A DNA stretch of 64,000 bases from Salarchaeum japonicum_A (lineage in GTDB: Archaea; Halobacteriota; Halobacteria; Halobacteriales; Halobacteriaceae): positions 930,001-994,000 of the forward strand of contig NZ_JBNAMV010000004.1 in the NCBI RefSeq assembly GCF_049705945.1, written 5' to 3'. The translations under genes were made by a program, and so were the position numbers. Under the pieces are notes generated by a model that saw only the letters and a list, made by a program, of their open reading frames with translations, was not told the DNA's origin and did not search any database. Shown one piece after another: positions 50,763-59,275 of the stretch. The number at the start of each line of letters is the position of its first letter. The stretch's first letter is position 1.

Positions 50763-50903
50763 CTATTCGTCGCTGCGGTCGACCACCAGTCGCTGTAACG
50801 CGATGCGGATCCAGTATCCGGCCTCGTCGTTCTCCGCGTAATCGAGCGCGTTCTCGAGACACTCCTCGACGCTCTCGACGCTCTCGTCCCCCGAATCAGC
50901 CAT
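50763..50903 (-). CDS. small acidic hypothetical protein
   Basis: 46-residue protein (MADSGDESVESVEECLENAL ... YWIRIALQRLVVDRSDE), acidic and helix-prone, of a kind often seen in haloarchaea. No function recognised. Start ATG 50903; the frame continues upstream but with poor coding character. Confidence 0.6.
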   Translation of the reverse strand: MADSGDESVESVEECLENALDYAENDEAGYWIRIALQRLVVDRSDE

Positions 50904-51353
50904 ACGTACACTCCTTCCAGACAAACGGAAAACAGTACTGGACACAGCACACCGAAAAGCCACCCTGGCACGCCCTGCGACCCTGAAAATCACACAATTC
51001 GAGAACCGCCAGCGCGCTCTCCGAGTGCGTCAGTCGCGTCGCAGAAACGAAGCGGGGTTCGTGTCACCTGACCCCCGGCTTCGACTGAACCCGACGCCGC
51101 GAGAAAACTTAATTGTACTTGTTCCAGTGGAGTTTACTCAATCCGGAGATTCGAGAGGTTCGAATAATCACTCATCCGCCCGGTTTCTGTGCTTATATCA
51201 GCATTTGCGTCAGAGCAAACTGGTACGAAGGGGCCGACTTCCGTACCCACTACAGCCACCTTGAACAGAGGGGATACCCGTTCACGAAGTATTCGACCTA
51301 CACACAGACGAACTACCGCCGTACAAACGTGGTGACTAGCGGGTTTTACCGAT
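50904..51353. other. intergenic stretch at the edge of an AT-rich island
   Basis: A 450-bp gap. Composition shifts near 51108 from normal GC-rich sequence to clearly AT-richer sequence (aaaacttaattgtacttg). An open frame on the + strand at 51113-51454 has no start context and no acidic bias, so I do not call it. No repeat or integrase remnant is recognised here. Confidence 0.5.
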
Positions 51354-52169
51354 TCAACTACTCTCTTCAGCGCTTTCAAGAATTGTTTCTATTTTCCGTA
51401 AATCCTCTTCATTGTATTCTCCGTACTTGTCCCGTCGTTCAATCCTCTCGATGATATTTAACAGACGTAAACGGGCATCGGCAGTGAGAGCGGTGAGCGT
51501 ATCGGCATTTGAGACCATCAAGATACTAGCAAGCCAGAACAGATTCGGCTCTCGCTGACGATCCTTATCAAGCAATGCTTCGAGCCGCTCGATTAGAACC
51601 TGTTTCTTTTGAGTGTTCACTATACCTCCGTTGTCCAGCATTTCAAGAGCTTGTGGGAACCGCTCCCGTAATTGATCTTCCTGTCTGTGGAGAATCTGTC
51701 TCTTCTTCCATCCTAACCACGTTAATAGAGCTATCATAAACGGAATTATAGAAGCCGAGAATATGGTAGCCACTGTCTCTGAGCTTATGCTTTGTATGGA
51801 TATGTCGAATTGTTCGGCAGTAACTATGAATACAGCTACAAGTCCAAATCCGACGACAGAAACCAAATAGAATGCTGAGAAGAGTTTATCAACTCGATCA
51901 GAGGTGATCAATTCACTGTTTACGACATGTGAGTTGAGTATGAGCTTATAGAGAAGGAAGAGGAACACAATCGACGCGAGTAGAGTGGTTGCAATATTCA
52001 GAGCAAAATTGTCGAAGAGATTGTTGAAGAACGCCGTGATATACCCCGCAAATAGAGAGAGTGCAACGAGTATTTGGATGTTCTCTTGGTGCTGTTCCTT
52101 CTGTTCAACTGACTGTCGTCGTAGCTCTTCTAACAGAATCTCCGAGTCAGACGAACCCCTGTCACCCAT
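51354..52169 (-). CDS. AT-rich orphan membrane protein with cytoplasmic coiled tail
   Basis: 271-residue protein unlike its neighbours in base use: AT-rich codons, many Asn, Lys, Ile and Ser. An N-terminal hydrophilic helix (EILLEELRRQSVEQKEQHQE) precedes four hydrophobic segments (about 30-46, 56-77, 95-115 and 133-154). A long charged C-terminal helix region (ERLEALLDKDRQREPNLFW ...) follows. The start ATG 52169 lies about 28 bp downstream of a TATA-like tatattttac (gene strand), so it is likely expressed leaderless. Recently acquired DNA is the simplest reading; its proximity to tRNA-Arg supports this. Function unknown. Confidence 0.75.
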   Translation of the reverse strand: MGDRGSSDSEILLEELRRQSVEQKEQHQENIQILVALSLFAGYITAFFNNLFDNFALNIATTLLASIVFLFLLYKLILNSHVVNSELITSDRVDKLFSAFYLVSVVGFGLVAVFIVTAEQFDISIQSISSETVATIFSASIIPFMIALLTWLGWKKRQILHRQEDQLRERFPQALEMLDNGGIVNTQKKQVLIERLEALLDKDRQREPNLFWLASILMVSNADTLTALTADARLRLLNIIERIERRDKYGEYNEEDLRKIETILESAEESS

Positions 52170-52264
52170 ACAACTACAAACCGCTGACGGGTTGTAAAAT
52201 ATACCGCCCCAGTCGATGAAGTTCTACACTGTCGTATGATTCCTCTTCAGGATATTTCGAGATA

Positions 52265-52276
52265 GGCTCGACGGGA
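52265..52276. repeat. 12-bp copy of the tRNA-Arg 3' end (possible att remnant)
   Basis: GGCTCGACGGGA at 52265-52276 repeats the last 12 bases of the acceptor and T-stem part of tRNA-Arg at 52376-52387. Duplicated tRNA 3' ends mark integrase attachment sites, but 12 bp is short and no integrase is present. Confidence 0.4.
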
Positions 52277-52377
52277 GTCACGCGAGTGAGCGAAGCGAAC
52301 GAGTGTGACTTAGCAGGACGCTTCGCGTCCTGCGAGTCGACCCCGTTCTCCGCGAACGAAGTGAGCGTGAGAACGGG
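52276..52377. repeat. three tandem hairpins flanking tRNA-Arg
   Basis: AGTCAC (52276)...GTGACT (52310), CAGGACGC-ttc-GCGTCCTG (52314-52332) and CCCGTTCTC (52342)...GAGAACGGG (52377). The last reaches into the tRNA acceptor end and contains gaacgaagtgag, a motif also at 26930 and, inverted, near 55500. They lie downstream of the tRNA on its strand and may process or terminate its transcript. Confidence 0.6.
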
Positions 52378-52446
52378 CTCGACGGGATTTGAACCCGCGG
52401 CATCTTGGTCCGGAACCAAGTGCTCTGTCCACTGAGCTACGAGCCC
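52374..52446 (-). tRNA. tRNA-Arg (anticodon CCG)
   Basis: Complete cloverleaf on the minus strand: 7-bp acceptor GGGCTCG/CGAGCCC, D-arm GCTC...GAGC, anticodon arm CTTGG-TTCCGGA-CCAAG with anticodon CCG, variable ATGCC and T-arm GCGGG-TTCAAAT-CCCGT. The discriminator is G; no CCA is encoded and there is no intron. Confidence 0.95.
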
Positions 52447-52524
52447 TTATTCTGTCTATCGGTGTTGCGGCTTTAACGCTTCTGGAATGGGTAGGTCGAA
52501 GGGTGTGGGACGTGGAGTCTGGGT

Positions 52525-52860
52525 ATGGAGGTCGTTGGTGGTCGGGAGGTGTACGGCGTGGATGTAGGCGTGGAGACGCGGTGTGCGCACTACGATTCGG
52601 ACGTGGACGTGATTGCGATTCGATTCGCGTGTTGTGGCGAATATTATCCGTGCTACGAGTGCCACGAGGCGGTTGCGGACCACGAGGCGGCGGTGTGGGA
52701 GGACGCGTCGGCGCGTGCGGTGCTGTGCGGCGTGTGTGGCGGGGAGTTGACGGTGAGTGAGTATTTTGCGTGTGAGAACACGTGTCCGGACTGCGGCGCG
52801 GACTTCAATCCGGGGTGTCGGCGGCACTACGACCGGTACTTCTCGCCGGACGTGCGCTAG
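52525..52860 (+). CDS. CHY zinc finger protein
   Basis: 111-residue metal-binding protein. TRCAHYDSDVDVIAIRF, CCGEYYPCYECHEAVADHEA, CGVCGGELTVSEYF and CPDCGADFNPGC show the CHY-type zinc clusters. Eukaryotic members are in RCHY1-like ubiquitin ligases; the function of small prokaryotic forms is unknown. Its stop overlaps the convergent MATE gene by 4 bp. Confidence 0.92.
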   Translation: MEVVGGREVYGVDVGVETRCAHYDSDVDVIAIRFACCGEYYPCYECHEAVADHEAAVWEDASARAVLCGVCGGELTVSEYFACENTCPDCGADFNPGCRRHYDRYFSPDVR

Positions 52861-54293
52861 GCGTCCGAGGTGTCGGGGCTTGGGCCGGAGCCCGAGTCGG
52901 GGTCGTCGTCGATGACTGTCTTCTTCCAGGTGCCGCGGAGGAACCACGCGACGCCGACGATAGCGCCGAGGACGTTCCCGCACATCATTCCGAGCCAGAT
53001 GCCGGTCGCGCCCATGTCGAGGAGGAAGACGAGGACGTAGACGGTGGCGACGCGGCCGAGCCAGAGCGTCACCATCGAAATCACCATCGCTGTCTTCGTG
53101 CTGCCCGCGCCGCGGAACGCGCCGAGGACGACTTGGAGGACGCCGATGAACACGAACTCGATGGCGCGGATGCGGACGTACTCGCTGCCGAACGCGATGG
53201 TGGCGGCGGCGTTCTCCACGCCGGGTTCGATGAAGACGGAGACGATGGGGCGCGGGAAGAGCGCGGCGACGATTGCGATGCAGAACAGGACGCCGGCGGC
53301 GACTTTCGCGGCGAGCCAGACGGCGCGTTCGGCGCGTTCGGCCTGGTTCGCGCCGAGGTTCTGGCCGACCATCGTGTTCGTCGCGCGCCCGAGCCCCATC
53401 GCGGGGAGGAAGACGAGGCTGACGAGGCGGTTCCCGAGGCCGAACGCGGCGACGACCGCCGGGCCGAAGGACGCGACCATCGCGGTCAGCGAAATCATTG
53501 CGAGCGCGCTCGTGGACTGTTCGGCGGCGCTCGGCGTGCCGACGCGCACGATTTTCGAAACGAGGCCGAAGTCGGGATAGAAGTCGGCGAGCGCGACGTC
53601 CGGGCCGGCGTCCGTGAAGAAGAGGACGTACGCGCCCATGATAGCGGCGACGAACCGCGCGAAGATGGTGGCGACGGCGGCGCCGACGATTCCCATCTCG
53701 GGGAACACCCACCAGCCGAAGATGAGGAAGGGGTCAAGGACGACGTTGATGGCGACGCTGACGAACATCACGCGCATCGGCGTGCGGGTGTTCCCGTAGC
53801 CCCGCATCAGGCTGGAGAACACGAAGAACCCGAAGAGCGCGGGCATCCCGAGGAAGAACACTTCCATGTAGTCCGCGGCGAGCGGGATGACGACCGCGGC
53901 GGTCTCGGAGTCCGCGGGGAGTACGGAGAGCATGTCCCGAGTGATGAAGTGCCCGACGATGCCGAAGACTGTGGCGAGCGTGCAGACGAACCCCATGGTC
54001 TGCGCGGCGACCTTCCCCGCGGACCCCTCGCTGTTCGCGCCCGTGTACTGCGCGACGAGGATGGAGCCGGCGGTGGTGAACCCGCCGCCGACGCTGATGA
54101 GGAAGAAGATGAGGGGGAAGGCGAGGCTGAGGGCGGCGACGGCGTTGGAGGACAGCCTGCCGAGCCAGAAGGTGTCGGCGAGGTTGTACGCCACCTGGAG
54201 GAGCTGAATGACGACCATCGGCCAGGCGAGCGCGAGCATCGGCCGAATCAGGTCGCCTTCCGTGATACTATTCTCGACGCGGGGCTCTGACAC
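52857..54293 (-). CDS. MATE family efflux transporter
   Basis: 478-residue, 12-helix cation-coupled drug/metabolite exporter. The N-terminal half includes LAWPMVVIQLLQVAYNLADT and VAQYTGANSEG; the second half repeats the pattern (VGTPSAAEQS, TNTMVGQNLGANQAERAERA). Start GTG 54293 (the next ATGs are internal to the first helix). Acidic C-terminal tail. Confidence 0.92.
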   Translation of the reverse strand: MSEPRVENSITEGDLIRPMLALAWPMVVIQLLQVAYNLADTFWLGRLSSNAVAALSLAFPLIFFLISVGGGFTTAGSILVAQYTGANSEGSAGKVAAQTMGFVCTLATVFGIVGHFITRDMLSVLPADSETAAVVIPLAADYMEVFFLGMPALFGFFVFSSLMRGYGNTRTPMRVMFVSVAINVVLDPFLIFGWWVFPEMGIVGAAVATIFARFVAAIMGAYVLFFTDAGPDVALADFYPDFGLVSKIVRVGTPSAAEQSTSALAMISLTAMVASFGPAVVAAFGLGNRLVSLVFLPAMGLGRATNTMVGQNLGANQAERAERAVWLAAKVAAGVLFCIAIVAALFPRPIVSVFIEPGVENAAATIAFGSEYVRIRAIEFVFIGVLQVVLGAFRGAGSTKTAMVISMVTLWLGRVATVYVLVFLLDMGATGIWLGMMCGNVLGAIVGVAWFLRGTWKKTVIDDDPDSGSGPSPDTSDA

Positions 54294-54334
54294 TACCCGA
54301 GCCTAGCTTCAAATCGAAATGAGCGCTTCGACTT

Positions 54335-54796
54335 TCAGTGCCGTGCGGTCATATCCAGCCGGAGCGCGGACGCGAACAGCGCGAGTCCGGCGACGCCGAG
54401 TCCTATCGAGAGCAGGCCGACGGGAGCGGTCGCGTCGAAGAACAGCCGGCGCTCGAAGACGTACGTCGTGTCGTCTTTCACGACGCCGATCTGTTCGCTG
54501 AGTCCGACGCCGCCGTATCCCGGGACGGGCTCGACCGACGTGTAGACGAAGCGCTCGCCGGCGATGGCGGCGTCCACGGTCGCCCGGTCGGCCGCGGGGA
54601 GCGCCGCGTACTCGTACACTTCGACGACGTTCCGCATCGCGTCCACGCCAGTCCCGGTGAGAAAGAATTCGTAATGGAGCGCGCCGATTCCCGCGACGAA
54701 CGCCGCCAACAGCACGAACACCGAGAGGAAGAAAATAGCGACCGGACGGCGGACGCTCGGGAAGGACGTGGCGCGACGACTACCGGGGAGGTTCAC
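54335..54796 (-). CDS. hypothetical membrane protein with two helices
   Basis: 153-residue protein. One helix near the N-terminus (PVAIFFLSVFVLLAAFVAGI), an extracellular domain about 90 residues long and a second helix at the end (GLLSIGLGVAGLALFASALR). No recognised family. The start GTG 54796 (VNLPGSRRATSF) is the best in-frame option because upstream sequence overlaps the divergent promoter of the DJ-1 gene. Confidence 0.6.
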   Translation of the reverse strand: MNLPGSRRATSFPSVRRPVAIFFLSVFVLLAAFVAGIGALHYEFFLTGTGVDAMRNVVEVYEYAALPAADRATVDAAIAGERFVYTSVEPVPGYGGVGLSEQIGVVKDDTTYVFERRLFFDATAPVGLLSIGLGVAGLALFASALRLDMTARH

Positions 54797-54874
54797 GTCC
54801 CGACGGAGGCCGAGCCGGCCGATAAGTCTGCGGGTCGCGTGAACGCTTTTCGTGCCGGCGACCGAACCCCGCGT

Positions 54875-55477
54875 ATGGACCGAGACAGCATCCAGACGGT
54901 GTCCGTTCTCGTCTACGACGGCTTCGACGAACTCGACGCTATCGCGCCCTACGAAGTGTTCGTGAACGCCGGCCTCGACGCCCGCATCGTCAGCCCGCAC
55001 GGCGCGTCCGTGGTCGAAGCCAGCCACGGCCTCCGCGTCGAAACCGACACCGACCACGACCGCTCGGACCTCGTCCTCGCGCCCGGCGGCGGCGGCTGGA
55101 ACGACCGCGACCAGCCGGGCGCGTGGACCGAATACGAAGACGGCACCATCCCCCAATATCTCGCCGACGCCCACGAGAACGGCGCGACCGTCGCCGGCGT
55201 CTGCACCGGCGGCATGCTCCTCGCCGAAGCCGGCCTCCTCAACGACCGCCCCGCGACCACCCACCACACCGCCACCGACGACCTCCAAGCGACCGGCGCA
55301 CGCATCGCCGACGCCCGCGTCGTCGACTGCGGCGACGTCCTCACCGCCGGCGGCGTCACCTCCGGCCTCGACCTCGCATTCCAACTAATCGAAACCATCC
55401 GCGGCCGCGACACCGCTGACGAGGTCAAAACCGAGATGGAGTACGAACCCCGCGGAAAAACACTCGTCGCGCGCTAA
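54875..55477 (+). CDS. DJ-1/PfpI family protein
   Basis: 200-residue class I amidotransferase-like protein. The nucleophile elbow is AGVCTGGMLLAEAG (Cys), preceded by VLAPGGGGWNDR and followed by TTHHTATDDL. Relatives are transcription cofactors, chaperones, isonitrile hydratases or proteases; the assignment within the family is uncertain. Start ATG 54875. Confidence 0.88.
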   Translation: MDRDSIQTVSVLVYDGFDELDAIAPYEVFVNAGLDARIVSPHGASVVEASHGLRVETDTDHDRSDLVLAPGGGGWNDRDQPGAWTEYEDGTIPQYLADAHENGATVAGVCTGGMLLAEAGLLNDRPATTHHTATDDLQATGARIADARVVDCGDVLTAGGVTSGLDLAFQLIETIRGRDTADEVKTEMEYEPRGKTLVAR

Positions 55478-55490
55478 CACTCGCTCATTC

Positions 55491-55526
55491 CGTAGTTCTC
55501 GCTCGTTTCACTCGTCTCGAACTACG
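55491..55526. terminator. convergent hairpin between the DJ-1 and gnd genes
   Basis: CGTAGTTC (55491-55498) pairs with GAACTACG (55519-55526) around a loop holding gctcgtttcactcg. It overlaps the last codons of gnd. It may terminate both converging transcripts. Confidence 0.5.
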
Positions 55527-56404
55527 TCGTGCCGCCCGAATCCGTACCGCAATCGGTTGGCGAGTCGGCGGGCGAACCGGCCGTCGCTCCGGGAGTCGAA
55601 GCGTTCGGCGAGCGCCTGATAGATGAGGGGGACGGGGACTTCCTGCTGGAGGGCTTCCTGCACGGTCCACGTGCCGGTAGAGCCGCCTTCGACGTGGTCC
55701 GCCACGTCGCCGAGGTCGTTACCCTCCTCGCGGAAGGCCTCCTCGCAGAGTTCGAGCAGCCACGAGCGAATGACCGCGCCGTTGTTCCAGGTGCGGGAGA
55801 CCGCTTCGAGGTCGAGGTCGTATCGGCCGTTCGCGAGGAGTTCGAACCCTTCGCCGTAGGCCTGCATGAGCGCGTACTCGACGCCGTTGTGCACCATTTT
55901 GACGTAGTGGCCGCTCCCGGTTTCGCCCATTCGGTCGTGGCCGCTGGGGCCCGTGGCGACGGCGTCGAAGACGGGCGCGAGTTCGTCGTACGCCCACTCG
56001 GGGCCGCCAACCATCAGGCTGAAGCCGAGTTCCGCGCCCGCGGGACCGCCCGAGGTCCCGCAGTCGAGGTAGGCGGCGGGGCAGAACTCCGCGCGCCGGA
56101 TGGAGTCCTGGAAGTAGGAGTTCCCGCCGTCCACGACGATATCCTCAGAATCGAGGTGGGGTTCGAGGTCGTCGAGCGCGGCGTCAACGGGGTCGGCCGC
56201 GGGCACCATCAGCCAGATGCGTTTCTCCTCCCCCAGCGTCTCCGCGAGTTCGTCTATCGAGTGTGCGGGCGTCGCGCCGGCGTCCGCCGCCGATTCGACC
56301 GCGTCCTCGTCGATGTCGAACGCGACCACGTCGATGCCCGCGTCCAGACACCGGTCTACCACGATTCGCCCCATCCGTCCGAGGCCGAGCACGCCGAGTT
56401 CCAT
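55508..56404 (-). CDS. gnd: 6-phosphogluconate dehydrogenase (decarboxylating), short form
   Basis: 298-residue NAD(P)-dependent enzyme of the short GntZ/YqeC type, producing ribulose 5-phosphate. The Rossmann motif is LGVLGLGRMGRIVVDRC; the substrate loop is CGTSGGPAGAELGFSLMVGG, with KMVHNGVEYALMQ as catalytic Lys and Asn-like region. Haloarchaea use it in the oxidative pentose phosphate pathway. Start ATG 56404. Confidence 0.93.
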   Translation of the reverse strand: MELGVLGLGRMGRIVVDRCLDAGIDVVAFDIDEDAVESAADAGATPAHSIDELAETLGEEKRIWLMVPAADPVDAALDDLEPHLDSEDIVVDGGNSYFQDSIRRAEFCPAAYLDCGTSGGPAGAELGFSLMVGGPEWAYDELAPVFDAVATGPSGHDRMGETGSGHYVKMVHNGVEYALMQAYGEGFELLANGRYDLDLEAVSRTWNNGAVIRSWLLELCEEAFREEGNDLGDVADHVEGGSTGTWTVQEALQQEVPVPLIYQALAERFDSRSDGRFARRLANRLRYGFGRHDVVRDE

Positions 56405-56442
56405 ACTCGATACCGGGCCTCCGCCCTCTTAGCGGTGGGTGA

Positions 56443-58377
56443 TTAGGTCTCGATGTCGAGTTCCTGCTTCAGGCGGTCGCGGTCGCCCGTCTGTGCGTTC
56501 CAGAGCGCCGCGTACACGCCGTCCTTCGCGAGGAGTTCGTCGTGCGTGCCGCGCTCCGCGACCTCGCCCGCCTCCACGACGAGAATCTGGTCGGCGTTCT
56601 TCACGGTGGAGAGGCGGTGCGCGATGCTGAACGTCGTGCGGTCCTCACTCAGCCGGTCGAGGCTGCGCTGGATGAGGAACTCCGTCTCGGTGTCCACGGC
56701 GGACGTGGCTTCGTCCAGAATCAGTATCTGGGGGTCCTGGAGGACGGTGCGGGCGATGCTGACGCGCTGGCGCTGGCCGCCCGAGAGTTTCACGCCGCGT
56801 TCGCCGACGCGGGTGTCGTAGCCGTTCGGCATCTCCGTGATGAACTGGTGGGCTTCCGCGGCCTTCGCGGCTTCCACCACGTCCTCGCGGTCGGCGTCGA
56901 ACTCGCCGTACTTGATGTTCTCCGCGATGGTGCCGTCGAACAGGAACGTGTCCTGCCCGACGTAGCCGATAGCGCCGCGGAGGCTTTCGAGCGTCACGTC
57001 CCGGATGTCGTGGCCGTCCACGCGGATTTCGCCGTCGTCAACGTCGTACAGCCGCATCAGGAGTTTCAGAATCGTGGACTTCCCCGCGCCGGTCGGTCCG
57101 ACGAGCGCGGTGGTCTCGCCGGGGTCGGCGTCGAAGCTCACGCCGTCGAGAATCACGTCCTCGTCGGCGAGCGGGTTCGCGGTGTCGTCGTCGGGGTCGC
57201 CGTAGGGGTCGCTCTCGTAGCCGAACGTCACGTCGTCGTACTCGATGCGGCCGTCGACGGGCGAGATGTCGGTGGCGTCCGGGTCGTCCTGAATGCGGAC
57301 GGGGATGTCGCGCAGGCCGAACACGCGCTCGGAGGACGCCTTCGCGTTCTCGTACTGGTCGACGATGTTCGAGACCTCCGCGAGCGGCGTGACGAAGCGC
57401 TGGGTGAGCAGGATGAACGTCACGAACTCGCCCGTGGAGAGCGTGCCGGAGAAGAACAGCGGCGGCCCCTGAAACAGCCAGATACCGCCGACGACAAATG
57501 TTACTGCAAAGGAGAGGCCGGCGAGCAACTCCATGCCCGGCCGGTAGAGGTAGTTGAGTTTGAGGACGCTCATCGTGTCCTGGAAGAAGCTGTAGGAGGC
57601 GTCGCGGACGCGGCCGGTCTCGTAGGATTCGGTGTTCGAGGTCTTCACGAGTTCGACGCCGGAGAGCGCGTTCTCGAGGCGGGTGTTGAGGTCGCCGATG
57701 CTCTGGCGCTGCGCGACGTAGCGCGGTTCGACCTTCCGCATGAACCAGAGCGTGAGGAGGACGATGAGCGGAATCGCGGCGAGCGTCACGACGGCGAGCT
57801 GCCAGTTCATCCAGAGCATGATACCGGCGATGCCGACGACCATCACGGCGAGCCGCGCGGTGTTCTGGAGAGCGTTGTCGAGGAAGACTTCGAGGTTGCT
57901 CGCGTCGTTGTTCAGCACGGACATGACCTCTCCCGTCTGCTTGTCGTCGAAGAACGTCATGTCGAGTCGCTGCATCTTCTCGAAGGAGTCGGTGCGGACG
58001 GCGTGCATCACGCGGTGCGCGAACAGGTTCGCCGCCACCCCGTACAGCCACGTGAACACCGCCGTCACGAAGAACGAGACGACGATGGCGACGGCCGCGA
58101 ACTGGAACTGGGTGGCGTCCGGCGCGGTCGCGGGCAGCCACGACGCAGGCACGACGGGCAGCGAGAACGCCGAGTCCCCCGTGAACACGCTGTCGATAGC
58201 CGCCCCCAACAGAAGCGGCGGGAGGAGGCTCGCGGCGCGCGCCACGACGTTCGCCGCCATCCCCCCCGCGAAGAACTGCCACTCCGATACACCGTACTCC
58301 GAAAACAATCGATAGAGCGGTCGTTCGACGCGGTCGCGGTACGTGTCGAACACGCTCTCCTCCTCCGGCGTAGACAT
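56443..58377 (-). CDS. ABC exporter (fused membrane and ATPase domains)
   Basis: 644-residue half-transporter of the type I exporter fold. Residues about 50-350 hold six membrane helices with long cytoplasmic loops. The C-terminal ATPase has Walker A LVGPTGAGKST, signature LSGGQRQRVSIA, Walker B QILILDEATSAVD and the switch His in SIAHRLST. It acts as a homodimer, exporting lipids, peptides or drugs. Start ATG 58377. Confidence 0.92.
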   Translation of the reverse strand: MSTPEEESVFDTYRDRVERPLYRLFSEYGVSEWQFFAGGMAANVVARAASLLPPLLLGAAIDSVFTGDSAFSLPVVPASWLPATAPDATQFQFAAVAIVVSFFVTAVFTWLYGVAANLFAHRVMHAVRTDSFEKMQRLDMTFFDDKQTGEVMSVLNNDASNLEVFLDNALQNTARLAVMVVGIAGIMLWMNWQLAVVTLAAIPLIVLLTLWFMRKVEPRYVAQRQSIGDLNTRLENALSGVELVKTSNTESYETGRVRDASYSFFQDTMSVLKLNYLYRPGMELLAGLSFAVTFVVGGIWLFQGPPLFFSGTLSTGEFVTFILLTQRFVTPLAEVSNIVDQYENAKASSERVFGLRDIPVRIQDDPDATDISPVDGRIEYDDVTFGYESDPYGDPDDDTANPLADEDVILDGVSFDADPGETTALVGPTGAGKSTILKLLMRLYDVDDGEIRVDGHDIRDVTLESLRGAIGYVGQDTFLFDGTIAENIKYGEFDADREDVVEAAKAAEAHQFITEMPNGYDTRVGERGVKLSGGQRQRVSIARTVLQDPQILILDEATSAVDTETEFLIQRSLDRLSEDRTTFSIAHRLSTVKNADQILVVEAGEVAERGTHDELLAKDGVYAALWNAQTGDRDRLKQELDIET

Positions 58378-58427
58378 CTATCCGTACGTCGAGCAGGAAT
58401 GGGATGAGGGCTGTGGTAGCGGCCAGC

Positions 58428-59273
58428 CTATCGGTCTAACGCCTGCCGCGGGAGGATGCGGGGGTCGCCGTCGTCGAAGTCCACCGCGGCGTCCACGCCG
58501 AACACGTCCGCGAGCAGTTCCTCGGTCACCACGTCCTCGGGCGGCCCCCAGTCGTACACTTTGCCGTCCCGGAGGGCGACGAGGTAGTCCGCGAACCGCG
58601 CGGCCTGCTGGAGGTCGTGCAGGACGACGCAGACGGTCGCGCCGCGCTCCTCGTTGAGTTCGTGGATGACGTCCATCACGCGGAGCTGGTGGTGGAGGTC
58701 GAGGTACGTGGTGGGTTCGTCCAGCAGGATGGTGTCGGTCTGCTGGGCGAGCGTCATCGCGATCCACACGAGCTGTTTCTGGCCGCCGCTGAGGTTCCCG
58801 AGGTCGTCGTCGCGGAGGTGTTCGATGCCCGTGAGCGAGAGCGCGCGTTCGACGGCGTCCTCGTCGTCGCTCGTGCGGCCGTCGAAGAAGCCCTTGTGCG
58901 GGTAGCGGCCGTGGTGGACGAGGTCTTCGACGGTGAGGCCGCCGGGCGCGTTGTTCTCTTGGGAGAGCAGGCCGAGTTCGCGCGCGAACTCCTTGTCGCC
59001 GAGGTCGGCGATGTCGCGGCCGTCGAGGACGATGTCGCCGTCGGCGGGCGCGAGGTGGCGGGCGAGTCCGCGGAGCAGCGTGCTCTTCCCGCTGCCGTTC
59101 GGGCCGACCAAGGCGGTTATTTCGCCCTCGGGGATGACGAGGGTGTCGCAGTCGACGACGGGTTCGCCGACGCTCGCGTACCGGAGTTCGAGTTCGTTCG
59201 CGCGAAGTTTCGCGTCCGGCGTCTCTTCGGTGGTGCGTTCGTCGGTCGAGTCGGTGGCGTGTGTTTGTGACAT
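58428..59273 (-). CDS. iron-siderophore ABC transporter ATP-binding protein (FecE type)
   Basis: 281-residue ATPase. Walker A is LVGPNGSGKST, Q-loop LLSQENNAPGGL, signature NLSGGQKQ, Walker B TILLDEPTTYLDL and switch His LHDLQQAA; TYLDLHHQ is typical of siderophore/B12 importers. It starts 2 bp after the permease stop and is co-transcribed with it. Regulated by the iron box at 60477. Confidence 0.93.
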   Translation of the reverse strand: MSQTHATDSTDERTTEETPDAKLRANELELRYASVGEPVVDCDTLVIPEGEITALVGPNGSGKSTLLRGLARHLAPADGDIVLDGRDIADLGDKEFARELGLLSQENNAPGGLTVEDLVHHGRYPHKGFFDGRTSDDEDAVERALSLTGIEHLRDDDLGNLSGGQKQLVWIAMTLAQQTDTILLDEPTTYLDLHHQLRVMDVIHELNEERGATVCVVLHDLQQAARFADYLVALRDGKVYDWGPPEDVVTEELLADVFGVDAAVDFDDGDPRILPRQALDR

Positions 59274-59275
59274 GG

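Noticed and set aside
51113..51454. 113-codon + strand ORF in the AT-rich gap
   Set aside because: No promoter or start context, aromatic and Thr-rich composition unlike a folded protein, and it overlaps the convergent membrane-protein gene.
52265..52446. Intact integrated element with attL/attR at tRNA-Arg
   Set aside because: The repeat is only 12 bp and 111 bp away, with no integrase gene; kept only as a possible remnant.
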